From NCBI GenBank assembly GCA_905221615.1, contig CAJNDT010004669.1, positions 248,001-312,000 of the forward strand: a stretch of DNA of 64,000 nucleotides, given 5' to 3'. This document shows, piece by piece, positions 42,301 through 51,400 of the stretch; the first letter of the stretch is position 1, and every line of letters begins with the position of its first letter. The notes beneath the pieces were generated by a model. That model was not told where the DNA came from and did not search any database. It worked only from the letters and a program-made list of their open reading frames with translations. The stretch is from Symbiodinium sp. CCMP2592 (lineage: Eukaryota; Sar; Dinophyceae; Suessiales; Symbiodiniaceae). Made by a program: the position numbers and the translations under genes.

Positions 42301-43877
42301 CGAACGCTCGAGGTGTGGATTTCGTGGCACCATACCAAGGAATCGGTGCTATGGGCGCAGGTGACAGGTCATTTGCACTCAGCCGAAGCTTGGTTCGTCG
42401 CCTGCAACAGGATGAAGCTGCTACACAAGGGACAGGAAAACAGTTCGTGACAAGACTGGACGGTGCATGGCGTGCACGCAGCAGGGGACGTGTTGGAGAA
42501 GCCGATGAGTTCAAACAGTCAACGGCAATGTCGTGCCACGAAGAGTTCAAGTGTACATTGTGCAGCAGTAAAATCAAAAACGGTATGCTGCAGGACATGC
42601 TTTCCGAGCAGTTGCTCACCTTTGTGAGCGAGTACCGGCAGAGGTTCGTGGTCAGCAAGCGGAACACAGGTCCGAACTGCTCGGTGCAGCATCCATTGTT
42701 GGTGATCAAGCACAAGACGTGGCTCGTCCCAAGATTCCTTTTAATTTTTAATTTTAGTCATGAATCATTGTCACGTGCCACGGGTCTCAAGCTTCAGAGT
42801 GCAGTTTCAGGCCACGGGTCTTGAGTCGTGAGTCTTGAGCACTGAGTTTTGAGATTGCAGTCGGACTGAATTTGGTTGCCATTCCAAGATTACGGGCCGA
42901 ACTGTATGCCGCTCATTGAGTTCATAACTTACACCTCTTCTGTTTCAGGTTTCAAGTTATTGATATACTAGGTATGTACTAGTATGTACTGAAAGACGGG
43001 AAGTGAGATGTCGTCTAAGTCTAAGGCTATCAAAATTATCGAACTCATTCCCACACCGCATGTTGGTTTGCAGTTTACAGTTATACAGTTATACTATACG
43101 TTACACTCTCACTATAGGCCTAGTGCCTAGGGTCTGAGTCTAACGTCTAGAGTCTAGAGTCTAGAGAGTACACTGTCTTATACTACGTGTCCATAGCCAT
43201 AACATTAGCAGTAGTTGAGCTAGGCCGTTAGGCCAAATGGCTAAACGGCTAAACTAAACTAAACAATACCTACCTGGACCTAGACCTAGACTACTACTTC
43301 AACAACTAGTAACTAGAAAATAAAAAAACAGAAACATGAACCTAAGCTGTAGTCGCTGTTGTCTAGTCTGAGTCTGAACTCAGCCTTTAGACTCTAGATT
43401 CTAGATTCTAGACTGACGACTGAAGCAGATAAGTCAAACCACATTGTTTTGTAGTGGAAGCCGATACGGGATACAAAACCACATGCTGCCCGAAACTGGA
43501 AGTGTTAGGCCCATCAAAGAATCAAACCGATATGGGTTCCAGGTTTCCCAACCCACAGGTGCGGTATGGAAGCATACGAATGGTCACACATGGACCCAAG
43601 GAACGCTGCCGACTGCTCCTTTTGGCTGATGTGCCGAGCTCAATTTTCGCCATACCAAGCGGATTTCTGGAGATGGCAGAACACTGGGTTGTCTCACAAC
43701 CGCGGTGTTCTCTTGCAGCCGCGATTTGTGAGCGATGCCCCATACATCCTGACTCATTGTGAATTGGCTGATCAACTGTCTGAAGCGGTAGTGTCTGACC
43801 GCCAATGGAGTCTGGTGCCCTACGAAGTGCCCTGCCGGCAAGAGGAGTCAGGAGATGTACGCCACTCCGGGGAATGA
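27250..43877 (+). CDS. DDE-transposase-like gene with C-terminal HMG-like exon (exons only, incomplete joins)
   Basis: A train of + strand exons spread over 16 kb. In order: 27250-27363, 27954-28430, 29302-29406, 29658-29775, 30078-30210, 31106-31210, 32222-32340, 33408-33576, 34045-34203, 34795-34927, 36720-37060, 38005-38573, 40218-40721, 41951-42720, 43500-43877. Acidic residues in FDETS (31106), CDDATANRR (33408) and NTNIEAENNFAR (40218) are candidates for the D, D, E catalytic triad of an RNase-H-fold transposase. A Cys/His pair after the second D and an HHC-CC cluster (36720) fit zinc-binding inserts in such enzymes. The family call rests on motif order and on remembered similarity to an abundant dinoflagellate family; a homology search was not possible. 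Each exon ends in an early intron stop, as expected of introns. Confidence 0.6.
27954..28438 (+). CDS. N-terminal exon, basic/Pro-rich disordered segment
   Basis: ATG at 27954 opens a frame to TAG 28436. The first ~90 residues are Lys/Pro/Thr/Ser-rich (PTRKSKKLDSPDPCMTTPPA, PSKRPRKS), typical of a nuclear localisation tail. Then come VEEIPNLTAWRTAGRGMIAE and FAFQRRGASAAAEHGAAAEM. It ends near DSSPDPMNPMNDEA; a GC donor just after GAG (about 28420) is possible. A good candidate for the protein's start. Confidence 0.6.
29302..30210 (+). CDS. Transposase-like gene, exons before the first acid
   Basis: Three exon candidates. 29302-29406: VICTIRCDCVTHHPSLGSKF after GTGCAG. 29658 to 29744 or 29775: SLRYRRVVHALFGRWLPEGS, with donor GTGAGT at 29776 or, for correct phase, GTACTG at about 29745. 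30078-30210: GDGNPMVPLVDAATVRSTFS and KHSQVEWCRIEAIIF after CCCGCAG. With the earlier donor the last two join in frame as ..KRTGDGNP... Confidence 0.5.
31106..31210 (+). CDS. Transposase-like exon with first candidate catalytic Asp
   Basis: After ACGCAG the frame reads AQPYCVMINIEFDETSSKTR then IRDGLLEVEATYPFM. A GT donor follows ATG at 31211 in phase 0. A hydrophobic strand followed by FDE-T-S is the usual form of beta-strand 1 and its Asp in RNase-H-fold transposases. Confidence 0.6.
32222..32340 (+). CDS. Transposase-like exon
   Basis: The + frame reads GLPICPAFLRRATAEGLWQA then MLDRHPVPFWSPLVVAN. It follows the first-Asp exon in the expected place. Both GAG at 32221 and GACAG at 32230 could be the 3' splice site. 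A second frame (DDRAANLSGVPSPGYR) is open but shorter. Confidence 0.55.
32448..32510. repeat. Inverted repeat (about 23-bp arms)
   Basis: CAACTACACTAACTACAGTATAG pairs with CTATAGTGTAGTTAGTGTAGTTG with one mismatch, spaced by about 14 nt. Lies in the intron after the 32222-32340 exon. Confidence 0.75.
33408..33579 (+). CDS. Transposase-like exon with second candidate catalytic Asp
   Basis: Opens after ACTAAG and reads ALYESFLGWADAAQLFVLRF, ICDDATANRRMIWAG, then SNCLVLHKVCDMLLS before TAG at 33577. The pattern hydrophobic strand, D-D-x-x-x-N, about 18 residues, C-x-x-x-H is the second-Asp region seen in several eukaryotic DDE superfamilies. One of the clearest coding stretches in the window, although short. 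Confidence 0.7.
34045..34930 (+). CDS. Transposase-like gene, two exons
   Basis: 34045-34203 reads SRIMPCDLQLILRHRLHNAI then EPIWRGLKCLTPMCPGRKQS, TGA at 34204. 34795-34927 reads FYTAGFLSGGSNYLEMLQHI then EAWIFTPGTVRVVYSYEQRL after ATCCAG. Both continue the fold after the second acid. Between them, 34204-34794 shows nothing else. Confidence 0.6.
34931..36719. other. AT-rich intron, microsatellites
   Basis: Very AT-rich with (TA)n tracts at 35258-35290, 35435-35460, 35588-35620 and 36190-36215. No coding is seen. Confidence 0.75.
36720..37067 (+). CDS. Transposase-like exon with HHC-CC cluster
   Basis: Reads ELNLLNFLDRPTKLRPDPEV, ARKGRWELANELLDLDTGSW and ITHHCRGLHCCPEGIKQT, then RARLWILITA, stop TGA at 37065. 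The HHC..HCC cluster is a likely metal site. I recall a comparable His/Cys exon at the same place in dinoflagellate relatives. Confidence 0.65.
   Translation: MCSEFRRQSRCNTELNLLNFLDRPTKLRPDPEVRRRNKCILELVLGPEPADEAARKGRWELANELLDLDTGSWGTPQITHHCRGLHCCPEGIKQTRARLWILITATPLETCSTVE
37068..38004. other. Intron, no coding seen
   Basis: The minus-strand open frame at 37162-37461 has no motif. A pyrimidine-rich stretch and GTTGCAG at 38000-38006 lead into the next exon. Confidence 0.6.
38005..38576 (+). CDS. Transposase-like exon, helical segment
   Basis: A 180-residue open stretch reading LTSAYHGILLQGFSRLHNMS, ASLKRHADEYREIAASDVLL, MRIKAYKSYCWLNDPTTVYD, GPMERVMWTFMSWQEKG and ending ALAFMLQDVDIVLLVSQW before TAA at 38574. 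Mostly predicted helix. Confidence 0.65.
38577..40217. repeat. Intron with TTTAGGG-type tract and 12-bp tandem repeat
   Basis: Between 39720 and 39985 lie degenerate TTTAGGG words, and at 39822-39888 five to six copies of GAATTTGAAGC with small changes. A (TA)n tract is at 39275-39305. No coding. Confidence 0.75.
40218..40724 (+). CDS. Transposase-like exon with candidate third acid
   Basis: After GCTGAG reads MSSATPPWFFDKCFWCLVTA, LTARLVRPYQTLPLCLARLV, CGDCCLDAAFSKLLHSKCSG, CGKNTNIEAENNFARAQKAA and AAKHVLSEAKRCH, TAG at 40722. The segment NIEAENNFAR (Glu in a helix followed by Arg) is a candidate for the third catalytic residue. Confidence 0.68.
40725..41950. other. Intron, no coding seen
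   Basis: AT-rich, with short GTATAG and TTTAAAC words and no exon-like stretch. Confidence 0.6.
41951..42824 (+). CDS. C-terminal exon with HMG-box-like segment
   Basis: After CCAG at 41959 reads GKLNGWVCLLQDRM, then TFQQAVQEWNRMSAAERAPY and TGRAQAHNR. The W-x-x-M-x-x-x-E-x-x-PY spacing is that of HMG-box helix 2. A Gln-rich linker follows, then QGIGAMGAGDRSFALSRSLV, ALSRSLVRRLQQDE, HEEFKCTLCSSKIKNGMLQD and FVSEYRQRFVVSKRN. Coding probably ends near 42720; beyond that the frame stays open by chance. HMG call is by pattern only. Confidence 0.65.
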
Positions 43878-44309
43878 CAATATGTGACGCGATCTCGGGT
43901 GTTCCATGTCAGCCTTTATGTTAATGAATGAATCAATGAAGCAGGAGTCTTTCGACGCGACAGTTAGTCACTTAGTCAGATAACCACATCTACGTTTAGG
44001 TTTAGGACCAGTTTAGGACTAGGAGCTTGGGCATAGGTTCTAATTTTATTTGAAGTTTAAACTACTTTTAAACTTTGACTTTAAACAACTAAGTTAAATT
44101 ATCAAGGCATAGTCTGTGTCTTGAATCTATCATCTACAGTCTAGAGTCTAGAGTCTAGAGTCTAGAGCTTAGAGTCTAGGCTAGAAACTAGACATTGGAT
44201 AAGCAATCTCGGTGGCGAACCGTGTTATAATTTTGTTATATTCAGTGCTCTGGGCTCTGGACCCCTGATTCTAGTGAATCTAGAATCTAGAGTCTAGAGT
44301 CTAGAGTAA
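42960..44309. repeat. CTAGAGT arrays (intronic)
   Basis: Tandem AGTCTAG units at 43140-43170, 44133-44180 and 44275-44307. The last one runs into the assembly gap, which probably failed to close because of it. The exon at 43500-43877 lies between. Confidence 0.8.
43500..43877 (+). CDS. Exon after HMG-like exon, frame uncertain
   Basis: One frame reads VRYGSIRMVTHGPKERCRLL, LADVPSSIFAIPSGFLEMAE and stops at 43760. A second reads ADFWRWQNTGLSHNRGVLLQ, PRFVSDAPYILTHCELADQL and ends at TGA 43875. Both look protein-like. The first is better before ~43720 and the second after it. Confidence 0.5.
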
Positions 44310-44409
44310 NNNNNNNNNNNNNNNNNNNNNNNNNNNNNNNNNNNNNNNNNNNNNNNNNNNNNNNNNNNNNNNNNNNNNNNNNNNNNNNNNNNNNNNNNNN
44401 NNNNNNNNN
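44310..44409. other. Assembly gap (100 N)
   Basis: Exactly 100 N, the usual placeholder for a gap of unknown size. Exons of the genes on either side may be missing, and continuity between them is not proved. Confidence 1.
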
Positions 44410-44733
44410 GGCACCCCCTACTCCCTTGGGCCAGAGGGACCAGGGATAAGCCATCCGGCGATCACTGCAAGCCTTGCTTCATCGTAGCCCGGGTTTGACT
44501 TAGACTCAGGCTTTGACTCAAACCTTTGTTCTTAGCCTGGGTTGGGTTGTAGAGTCTAGATTGTTATTTAAGATTTAAGACTCTAGCCTAATTTTGCGAA
44601 TTGTGTATTGTTGAACTGTGGACGATAGATGTTTGACAATGAAGTCTTAGCCGCCAGTCCCATTACGTAGTTCGAGGTTCTACGCAATGCTGTAACTTAT
44701 AATGCAGGGCAATGCAGGGTGCCACTAGAACAG

Positions 44734-45488
44734 GTTTGGAGCCAGGGTGGCTTTGAAGCAGAGTATGGATCCGAAGCCAAGTTCAAGAAAGCGATCGAGG
44801 AAAACCCTGCAGTCCTGCATCGGTTTACAGTTGCTTGGTGCGGAACAGCCGTTTCGTATCCCGTGATTGAATTTTAGATAGATTCTAAATTTCAGATAGA
44901 CGTCTCGGGCTTTAGGTATTTGGTGGTTTTAGGGTTTGGGGCTAGGCTAGGGTTAGGGCTAGGGAAGGGGTTGGGGGGTTCAGGGGTCTAGTCTAGTGGG
45001 CCGCTAGCCGCTCGTGATCTGAGTGATTATGTACTTTCGCACGTTCTTTGTAGCATTGTAGCATCTGCCCGATGATTCAGCATATAGTGGGACCTGACTA
45101 GATGACTAGATAGTAGATAGTAGATAGGTTCGTGCGAGCATGCATTGACGACCGACACCATGTGTACTGGATTCGGGGATCATGACTTCGGGTGCCTCAC
45201 AGTTCCTGTTCATGTGATTGCACTGTTGTCGAGGCGATCCGGGGCCGGCTTATTGTGATCAAGATGAACGACCCCAACTGCAAGTTCCGCTTGGAAGCCA
45301 ACCTGAGCAAGGAAACAGTGCAAACTGCCGAACGAGCAGAATCTGGACTGGAAGCTCCGGAGACTTACTTTGTGGAGTTGGGTGTTTACCAGGAAGAAAA
45401 TGGAGAAGCTGATCCATCGGCCATCGTGTTTGAGAATGTGGACGGGATCATGACAGCCGGCGCGGCCCAGCGGCCTTTGGACGGATAA
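44734..45488 (+). CDS. Helical-module gene, first two exons
   Basis: 44734-44874 reads VWSQGGFEAEYGSEAKFKKA then ENPAVLHRFTVAWCGTAVSY after AACAG. 45203-45488 reads CTVVEAIRGRLIVIKMNDPN, FRLEANLSKETVQTAERAES, TYFVELGVYQEENGEADPSA and FENVDGIMTAG, TAA at 45486. Between them 44890-45000 holds degenerate TTAGGG words. Confidence 0.68.
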
Positions 45489-48400
45489 ACTAACTAAGGT
45501 ACGGTGCTCGAGATGGTAGCCTACGCGAGCCAAGCGCGGTCGTATAGTCGATAGGACAGTAACTTATCGTTGTCATTGTCATGTTATCAGTGTGCAGGAA
45601 TACAGCGAAAAGAAAAAACAAAAAAAAAAAAAAAACCTTTGCTCAGAGTCCTCACGCTCGTCTGTCGCGTTACGTGTTTATCTCTGGAGTTAGGACTGTA
45701 GACTCTTCATGATGCGTGGGGAAATGCACAATGAGCATGAGCGCTGTGAAGTCTACACCGTTAAAGTTAAAGTTAAAGTTGAAGTTAAAAGTTAAAATAA
45801 AATAAAATATTAACGGTATAGGTCTAACGGTCTAACGGTCTAACGGTCTAACTAACGTCTAGAGTCTAGAGTCTAGAGTCTAAGTCTAGTCTAGATTCTA
45901 TAAAGTCCAGAAGCTTGAGTCAGAGTCTAGTCTCGTAAGTCACGTATGAAACCTCCATGTTTGCAAATTTGCTGCGTTAACTGTTCACTGTTAAATAGCT
46001 AAATAAATAACCGTTAACTGTAAACCTGTAAACTTAACACAACGATTTGTAACTCCATCAAGACTCTAGACTCTAGACTCTAGACTCTAGACTCTAACTG
46101 AGTCTAACTGTCTAACTGCTAACTGAAGGCCCCCCATGTGAGTTTCATGCTCCGAGGTAAATGTTCTTACGGGCAAGAAAGGATGGCACAAGCGGGTGAA
46201 TCGCAATGTGAAGGCCGTGGAAAGAGCTGTCGAATTGACAGACGAGATCACGCTGGATGCTCAAGCGCCGGCGAAGATCTTTGCTGCGGCGAAGGCATCC
46301 GTCATCAAGAAGCCGGTGGTGGCAACCACCATCCAGTTCCTGCAACCGGCACTCACAGCCGACTGCCTCGATTTGGGTATATCGTATGTACACAGTACAT
46401 AGTATATAGCATATAGCATATTGGCATATAGTTAAATTTTAAAGTCAAAGTTAATATAGTTATACTCTTATACCATATATATAAACCATATAAATTATGA
46501 TATCATTTCAAGTGTAACCTTACGCACCAACCCTTAAGCCTTAAACTCAGACTTAAACCCTTTTAGTTTTAGACAAGTTTTAGAGTTTTAGGGCTTAGGA
46601 TTTAGGGCCAGGGTGTAGTTTAGTAGGGCCAAGTTTAGGGCTTAAGGCTTAGGGTAGGGTTTAAGTTTAAGGATTAGGTAGGGTTTAAAGCTTAGGTTTA
46701 GGAGTTTAGGGTTTAAGGCTTAAGGCTAATGATTAGTAGATCTGGGTGATTGCCTGTGTGAGCAAAGGCCATTGCGAATGCCCCCGCTTCCGCTTCTGCT
46801 GGCTCTACTACGACACCCCAGCTGCCTGCACCGCCTACGGTACCAACGGTTGGTTCGGATGAGGACTCCGGATCGGATGAGGATGGGGGCGACGATGCAT
46901 GCACCGGTATGATGGGTCTCCTACGCTCCTTTGCTGGTTCAGTAGAGAAGCCTACAGCAAAAAGCAAGCCCAAAGCCAAGGCAGCCGCAGCGGCAACCAC
47001 AAAACAAGCGCGAACCAATCAGACGGGAGGGGCTGGGAAACGGATTAGGGTTGACGGGCCAGCCACCACATCGGCACCATCGGTCCCTGCTCAGTCGGCT
47101 TCCAGGGGGAGGAAGCGCAAGGAGTGCCCCTTTGACGAAGAGCCGGCCCAGCTTCAGTTGGATGGTGAAATGTCGGATGCAGACAAACTTGTCATCGACA
47201 ACTTCGTCACCCGGCTGAATGACCTCAAGGATCTCAAGCCACCGTTGGCAGACAACGCTTTCAAGAGCAACCTTCAGGAAGTCACCACGGGCATCAACGC
47301 CATCAAGGTTGATTTGAAGAGCAAGAAGCGTTCAGCGGCCCGACGCGCGATGAAAACCGAGGACCCGTTGTACCTCGCCCTTGACGTGGTCGATCAGTCG
47401 GCGGCACGGCTGTTGCAACTCGTTAGATGCGGCCTGTCTCAACTGGGGTTCTTAATTAGATGAGATGCATAGTGTACGACGTGCAGAACCGTAGAACTGT
47501 ACCTGCGTGTAAACCACCCGAAACGGCCGTTTCCTTAAGCCTAACTTAAGCCGAAGCCTTAACCTTAGCCTTTAAACCCTAAAACGCCTAAGGTCCTAAA
47601 TTCCTAAACTTACTAGGCCCTAACCCTCAACGGCACTAAACTTAAACCGAAACCGTAGGCCCTAAACCCTAAACCCTAAACTGAACCCTAAACTCCAACG
47701 GACCCTAACTTCAAACTTCTATTCTATTCTAAACTTTACTAGATGTCTTAACTTAACTTATTAAAATTCTAGACTAAACTTAACTAAACTAAACTAAACC
47801 CTAAAGCCTAAAACTCTAAATCCCTGATCCTGATTGGTTTCAGGGAACCAGATGCAAGATCGGAAGCCGTCAACTCGAAGCTTTGAGACAAAGTACACAT
47901 GTTTAGCCAGGTTCTAAACTCTATAGTCTATAGTCTAGGAGGCTAGAGCCTAACGTCTAAGGACTGACTAAGACTAAGACTAAACTAAACTAAGCCTAAC
48001 TAAAGGCACATAGTCGCACGTCGACAATCACCGGTTTACAATGTAATTTACAATTTACAAGGGTCCTCTGTTGAGTCAACTATGTTGACAGCTGATAATA
48101 GTTAACTTAGTTATCTGACATGAAGCAACCTGATCGGTTGATCAAATCGTTTCGTGTCACACAATTCACATATACCACTGGGTTCTGGATGATCATGTAA
48201 TTTAGCCATTCAGGCAGTCGTTCAGTCCAGTATATGAGCGAGGAGGCGAGTGAGCGAGCAAGTGGGCGAGTGAGTCAATCTTGCCAGTATCGGTGTCATT
48301 GCGTAGAGCCGACATTGAATGTTCAATGCAATCCGGTAGACAGTGATTATGGTTGCTATCGGCGAGTTGCCAGTTGGGCTAGTTGATTTTGCTTGCGTTA

Positions 48401-51400
48401 ACAACTTTTGTTTGTAGTATATAGTCGGCCTATGGTTGGGATTTCGGACAACTGAGACCTGTTGGGGACATCTACATTGGATGCCACAAGTGATCTCCTA
48501 GCAATGCTCGATACCGCGCGTGAAGATGACAATGTGCGCTTCAACGGTGCGGTCCTACGACGCGCGCTTAAAGCTCGAGGAAATGGTCACTTCAAGATGC
48601 AGGAGTGGGATGCACTCACCAGCACGACCTTCGACACGATTCAGAAGCGCTTCATCGAGGAAGACGACGGTGTACGATCGGCCGATTTCATTGTGTTGGT
48701 GTGCTCGCAGATTTGGCAGAAGCTGCTGAAGTCAGCGACGCAAGCAACGAAACCCAAGGACCATACACCCTAAAAAAAAGGCCAGCTGTGGCGTAGTATG
48801 GCTACTACAGCTGCTACTGTATACCAGCTGAAACTAGGATTATGAAATTATGAGATATGCATCTCATGTTTCAGTTGTTCAATCGACTAAAATGGTATGA
48901 CTGAATATTACTACTACTTACTACTTACTACCCATCAGAAGATCAACTATCAACAGTAACAGTTCAGTACTTTCATCATTATATCCGCTGGCTACACTAC
49001 ACAGTCACTACACCATAGTTGCCAGTAGCTAGCGATTCAAAGTTCAGATCCTAAGACTCGGGTATATGTACGCCATCAACATAGTCATGCCCCGATAGGA
49101 GACCCTTTAATCTCTGAAATTTTAACTCTCAAATCTTAACTCTTAGCTTCTTAACTTAACTTAACATCAGTATCGGTTTATCATGTCACAGTAGTATACT
49201 TAGTCAATTCAAATTTAGAAGTAAATTTAGACTTTAGACTTAGTCTTAGTTATACTGTGTTGTGTTGCTGTATCGTGCCCCAACCATTCAGTGCTTGTGC
49301 CGTCAGTCGGTGGACCGATGAGCGACTGTTACGCGTCTGTGTTTGCGCTCCCACACAATACTATGGACTAGTATCAAGTGTCAAGTATAAATTGTATACC
49401 GCACCATTCACTATGCTGCAAGACTGTTACAATTCTATAAAATTTAAGTGTTTGGTATGTTTAGTTTAGTATGTTTAGTAAGTAAAGACTTAAATAACTT
49501 AAATGATTAGGCTCAAAGGCTCAGCCTATAATAATAATAGCACTGTATACACTGAGTATATTGTACACTGTATACTCATCAGGAGCCTAGCTTTGCCCAA
49601 GTGAACAAGACGGCACGCGAAGATGCATTGGCCTTCATCACGGCCCTCGAGGAGGCACCCTTGACACCGCCAGCACTCAAGAAGGACGCCGCCACAGTTG
49701 GGACGATCCTGAAGGCAGACACCGCGCCGCTCCAAGCTGTCAACGATGCTTTGGTTGTGTTCGTGAATCTGAACGGTGATGACGAGAGACTTATCAGCAA
49801 GCCGATCAGTGTGTAATGAGTAACGAGTAATGAGTTAGGTAATGAAATGAACAAACTAACACATAAAATCAACTGGTTGGAGATCTCACTCACTCAACAC
49901 ACCTGTGTGCTGTAATGCGAGTTGCCGATCGTTCGGTGTGAGTGCTTGTTGGCAGATGTTGGTTAGTTAATCATACATTATACATTATAGTTATATTTAT
50001 ATACGTCTCAGTTTCAGTTGTTTCGGTCTGAGTCTGAGTAGTATAAAGTCTCACACTTTGAGGCTTAGTCTTATTGCAGATATACTGCAACAAATGAGGA
50101 CCCACGTAGGACTTAGGCCTTAGGCGTAGGACTGATTTTTCGTTAGTAAACACTTCAATTGCAAAGCGCAATGTAAATGTAAATGTAAGTAACTATATAA
50201 TGCAGGCTATGCGGACCTCATGGCCTCGTCTAGGAATAACCGAACCGAGTAGCTAAAGTCTGAATGTGAAATGTTACCCATTGACCCATACAGCACGCTG
50301 TGATTGACTATTTGTAAAATTTACATAGTTATAGCTAGACTGCTAATTATATTATATTATGGTTGTTGTTGCAGTGGTTAGTTGTAGTTTCACGTATGTA
50401 CATATCATATGAATATAGACATATATCATATAAATATATTCTGATTCTTATTAGACTATAAGATAACCATAAGATATGTATATATAATATAATATATAAT
50501 ATAATATAATATAATTATATATATATAATTATCACAGACTTAACTATTCATATGATGACAGTTCAATATTGCACAAATAAAATCAGTCGAGGACAAAAAA
50601 AGCTTTCGTGCTGGCGGCTTCCATGGTCGGTACACCGCTTGGACAGCGCTTGATTGGGGACGCCAATGCGCTCTACATCAAGCGCAAGGAGCAGACAGGC
50701 AAATGGGACGAGTTGCAGAAGGTTTGTGATGAGCTCAACGCTGCACCAGCAGGATCTATGACGCCAGAACAGCTGGTACACAGGCGGGTTTCCTACTTAA
50801 CGTAACTTAATTTAACTTAACAAACTTAACACTAGCAAATTACCGGTCCATTGGAACACATCGAGTCGAATGGTTTAGGGCGGTTTAAGGTTTAATTAGG
50901 GCCGTTTAGGGTTTAGGGGTTTAGGGGTTTAGGGTTTAGGGACTCGCGAGTATTGTGCGTCGTGAGCTTAGTCAAAGAGTCAAACCACAGTCCAAGCTGT
51001 GTATTAGTATAAGCTATGGATGCAGGTGCACACTGCTTCGCTCTATGCGGACAAGCCTGGGTGCTATCCAAGCAGACAAAGCGACGGCTAAGTCAGTGGG
51101 GAAACCAGAGCTCGCGGACAAGACCGTTGTGCTCGCCCAGCACACCCGAGAGACCATTTTCCATGTGTTGCAGATCGAGGCAGCCTGATTGATTGGGTAT
51201 GTTTGGTTAGGTTGTTCGATTATGTTCCAAGTTTCTGATTCCAGGTTGCAACTTCAGTATCCTGAGGTCAGGTGAAATTTGGAATGAATGATTTTTCAAG
51301 GTCCGGGTTCCGCGCTTTAGGTCTCACCGCCCCTATGGCCAAGCTGTAGACTTCTGTAAACTTTCAAAAAAAATATTATAATCATCTAATCAACTCTAAA

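Noticed and set aside
46713-47018. Minus-strand frame resembling a signal peptide (ALALGLLFAVGF)
   Set aside because: It lies antisense to a well-supported + exon (46763-47421); the hydrophobic run is the complement of its Lys/Ala-rich linker.
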